Source: Marixanthomonas sp. SCSIO 43207 (GTDB lineage: Bacteria; Bacteroidota; Bacteroidia; Flavobacteriales; Flavobacteriaceae). Taken from it: a stretch of 64,000 bases of DNA. Under the pieces are notes generated by a model. That model ran no database searches, had not been told where the DNA came from, and saw nothing but the letters and a program-made list of their open reading frames with translations. The stretch lies in NCBI RefSeq assembly GCF_019904255.1, contig NZ_CP063203.1, positions 2,056,001 to 2,120,000 of the forward strand, given 5' to 3'. This document shows positions 63,190-64,000 of the stretch, piece by piece. The stretch's first letter is position 1. The number at the start of each line of letters is the position of its first letter. A program made the position numbers and the translations under genes.

Positions 63190-64000
63190 ATGCAAGATAA
63201 AATATGGCTTTCTTCACCTCATATGGGAGGTACAGAACAAAACTACATCAATGAGGCTTTTGCTGAAAATTGGATCGCGCCCTTAGGTCCTAATGTAACC
63301 GGTTTTGAAAACGATCTAGAAACCTACTTAGGTCAAGACGCCCACGTTGCTTGTGTTTCATCGGGTACGGGTGCTATACATTTGGCATTAGATATGGCAG
63401 GAGTAGAAGCAGGAGATGAAGTATTATGCCAAACCTTTACTTTTTGTGGTTCCTCAAATCCTATAAAATATATGGGAGCTACACCGGTTTTTGTTGATAG
63501 TGAGGCAGAAACCTGGAATATGTCACCAGAGTTTTTAGAAGAAGCAATTCTCGACGGAATAAAAAGAGGGAAAAAGCCAAAAGCTGTAATTGCTGTTCAT
63601 TTATACGGTATGCCAGCAAAAATTGATAAAATTGAAGCTGTTTGTAAAAAACACAATGTTTATTTAATTGAAGATGCTGCCGAAGCATTAGGTTCTTCAT
63701 ATAAAAATCAAAAGTGTGGTACGTTTGGTGATTTTTCTATTTTATCGTTCAACGGAAATAAGATCATTACAACCTCTGGAGGAGGAGCCTTGGTATGTCG
63801 AGATAAAGAGACAAAAGAGAAGGCTATATTTCTAGCTACACAAGCTAGAGATGCGGCACCGCACTATCAACATTCAACAATAGGGTATAATTACCGTATG
63901 AGTAATATAGTTGCAGGTATAGGAAGAGGACAAATGGAAGTTCTTGATAAACACGTAGCATTAAGACGGAATAACAACAAATTTTATAAAAATCTATTTA
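63190..64000 (+). CDS. DegT/DnrJ/EryC1-type aminotransferase (3' end beyond the window)
   Basis: An open frame from the ATG at 63190 to the window edge, 270 residues of an expected ~380. It is a PLP-dependent sugar aminotransferase of the PglE/WecE class. The N-terminus is MQDKIWLSSPHMGGTEQNY. The PLP-binding stretches are CVSSGTGAIHLALDMAGV, then HLYGMPAKIDKIE and LIEDAAEALGSSYKNQKCGTFGD. The Schiff-base lysine is in LSFNGNKIITTSGGG. It probably makes a 4-amino sugar (for example for bacillosamine-type residues) used by the polysaccharide operon. Confidence 0.93.
   Translation, partial: MQDKIWLSSPHMGGTEQNYINEAFAENWIAPLGPNVTGFENDLETYLGQDAHVACVSSGTGAIHLALDMAGVEAGDEVLCQTFTFCGSSNPIKYMGATPVFVDSEAETWNMSPEFLEEAILDGIKRGKKPKAVIAVHLYGMPAKIDKIEAVCKKHNVYLIEDAAEALGSSYKNQKCGTFGDFSILSFNGNKIITTSGGGALVCRDKETKEKAIFLATQARDAAPHYQHSTIGYNYRMSNIVAGIGRGQMEVLDKHVALRRNNNKFYKNLF

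Noticed and set aside
1..64000. CRISPR arrays, tRNA, rRNA, prophage or insertion sequences
   Set aside because: No regularly spaced repeats, cloverleaf-like sequences, integrases or transposases were seen in any gap or frame.

Overview
The window looks like a chromosome segment from a marine-type member of Bacteroidota, family Flavobacteriaceae. The evidence is the low G+C content, promoters of the TAnnTTTG type, almost no Shine-Dalgarno sequences, secreted proteins with type IX secretion (T9SS) C-terminal domains, menaquinone genes, and typical flavobacterial proteins (fused branched-chain 2-oxoacid dehydrogenase E1, DUF4369/TlpA lipoprotein, lipoprotein-Omp85 fusions). I see no phage, insertion sequence, CRISPR array, rRNA or tRNA. 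The genus cannot be fixed from sequence alone.

Layout. 1-4.6 kb: start of a divergent gene, dnaK with a possible sigma-54-type promoter, and secreted proteins. 4.7-11.8 kb: menaquinone genes (thioesterase, menF, menD, menB) interleaved with a CvfB-like RNA-binding protein, a C1 peptidase and small unknowns. 11.9-16.4 kb: an apparent insertion (PAS-LuxR regulator, alpha/beta hydrolase, T9SS leucine-rich-repeat protein) flanked by the 3' end of the intact menB and by a broken second menB 3' end. 16.4-22 kb: fatty-acid hydroxylase-type membrane enzyme, asnB and the E1 fusion. 22-37 kb: a minus-strand run with uvrA, a LOG protein, a T9SS nuclease/phosphatase-fold protein and an M1-like barrel protein, then ggt, acpH, a phosphohexomutase, an LpxL-like acyltransferase, a rhomboid protease and a SIMPL protein. 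37-50 kb: a TlpA lipoprotein, a GAF protein, an HD-PycTM fusion, two tandem 1.2-kb-residue-class metallophosphoesterase-Omp85 proteins and dps. 50-64 kb: an exopolysaccharide export operon that carries its own sulfate-activation genes (cysQ, cysC, cysD, cysN), two sulfotransferases, a flippase, two glycosyltransferases and a DegT-type aminotransferase cut by the window edge.

Most notable. (1) Upstream of asnB is a complete classical attenuator: a 16-residue leader peptide, MLSHNVLNNNNNNPLP (7 Asn, six consecutive), followed by mutually exclusive 12-pair antiterminator and 12-bp terminator hairpins. It should make asparagine synthetase expression depend on charged tRNA-Asn. (2) A 144-bp menB remnant lies 4.4 kb downstream of the intact menB. 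Its last 34 residues are identical but many codons differ, which suggests displacement of a native menB end by incoming DNA. (3) The tandem metallophosphoesterase-barrel pair has one copy with all motifs and one with nearly every metal ligand replaced. (4) The polysaccharide operon looks built to make and sulfate its product through PAPS.

Many starts were moved from the longest open frame to an internal ATG that fits the family or signal peptide; this is stated where it matters. Family names rest on recognised motifs and overall resemblance, not on a database search.
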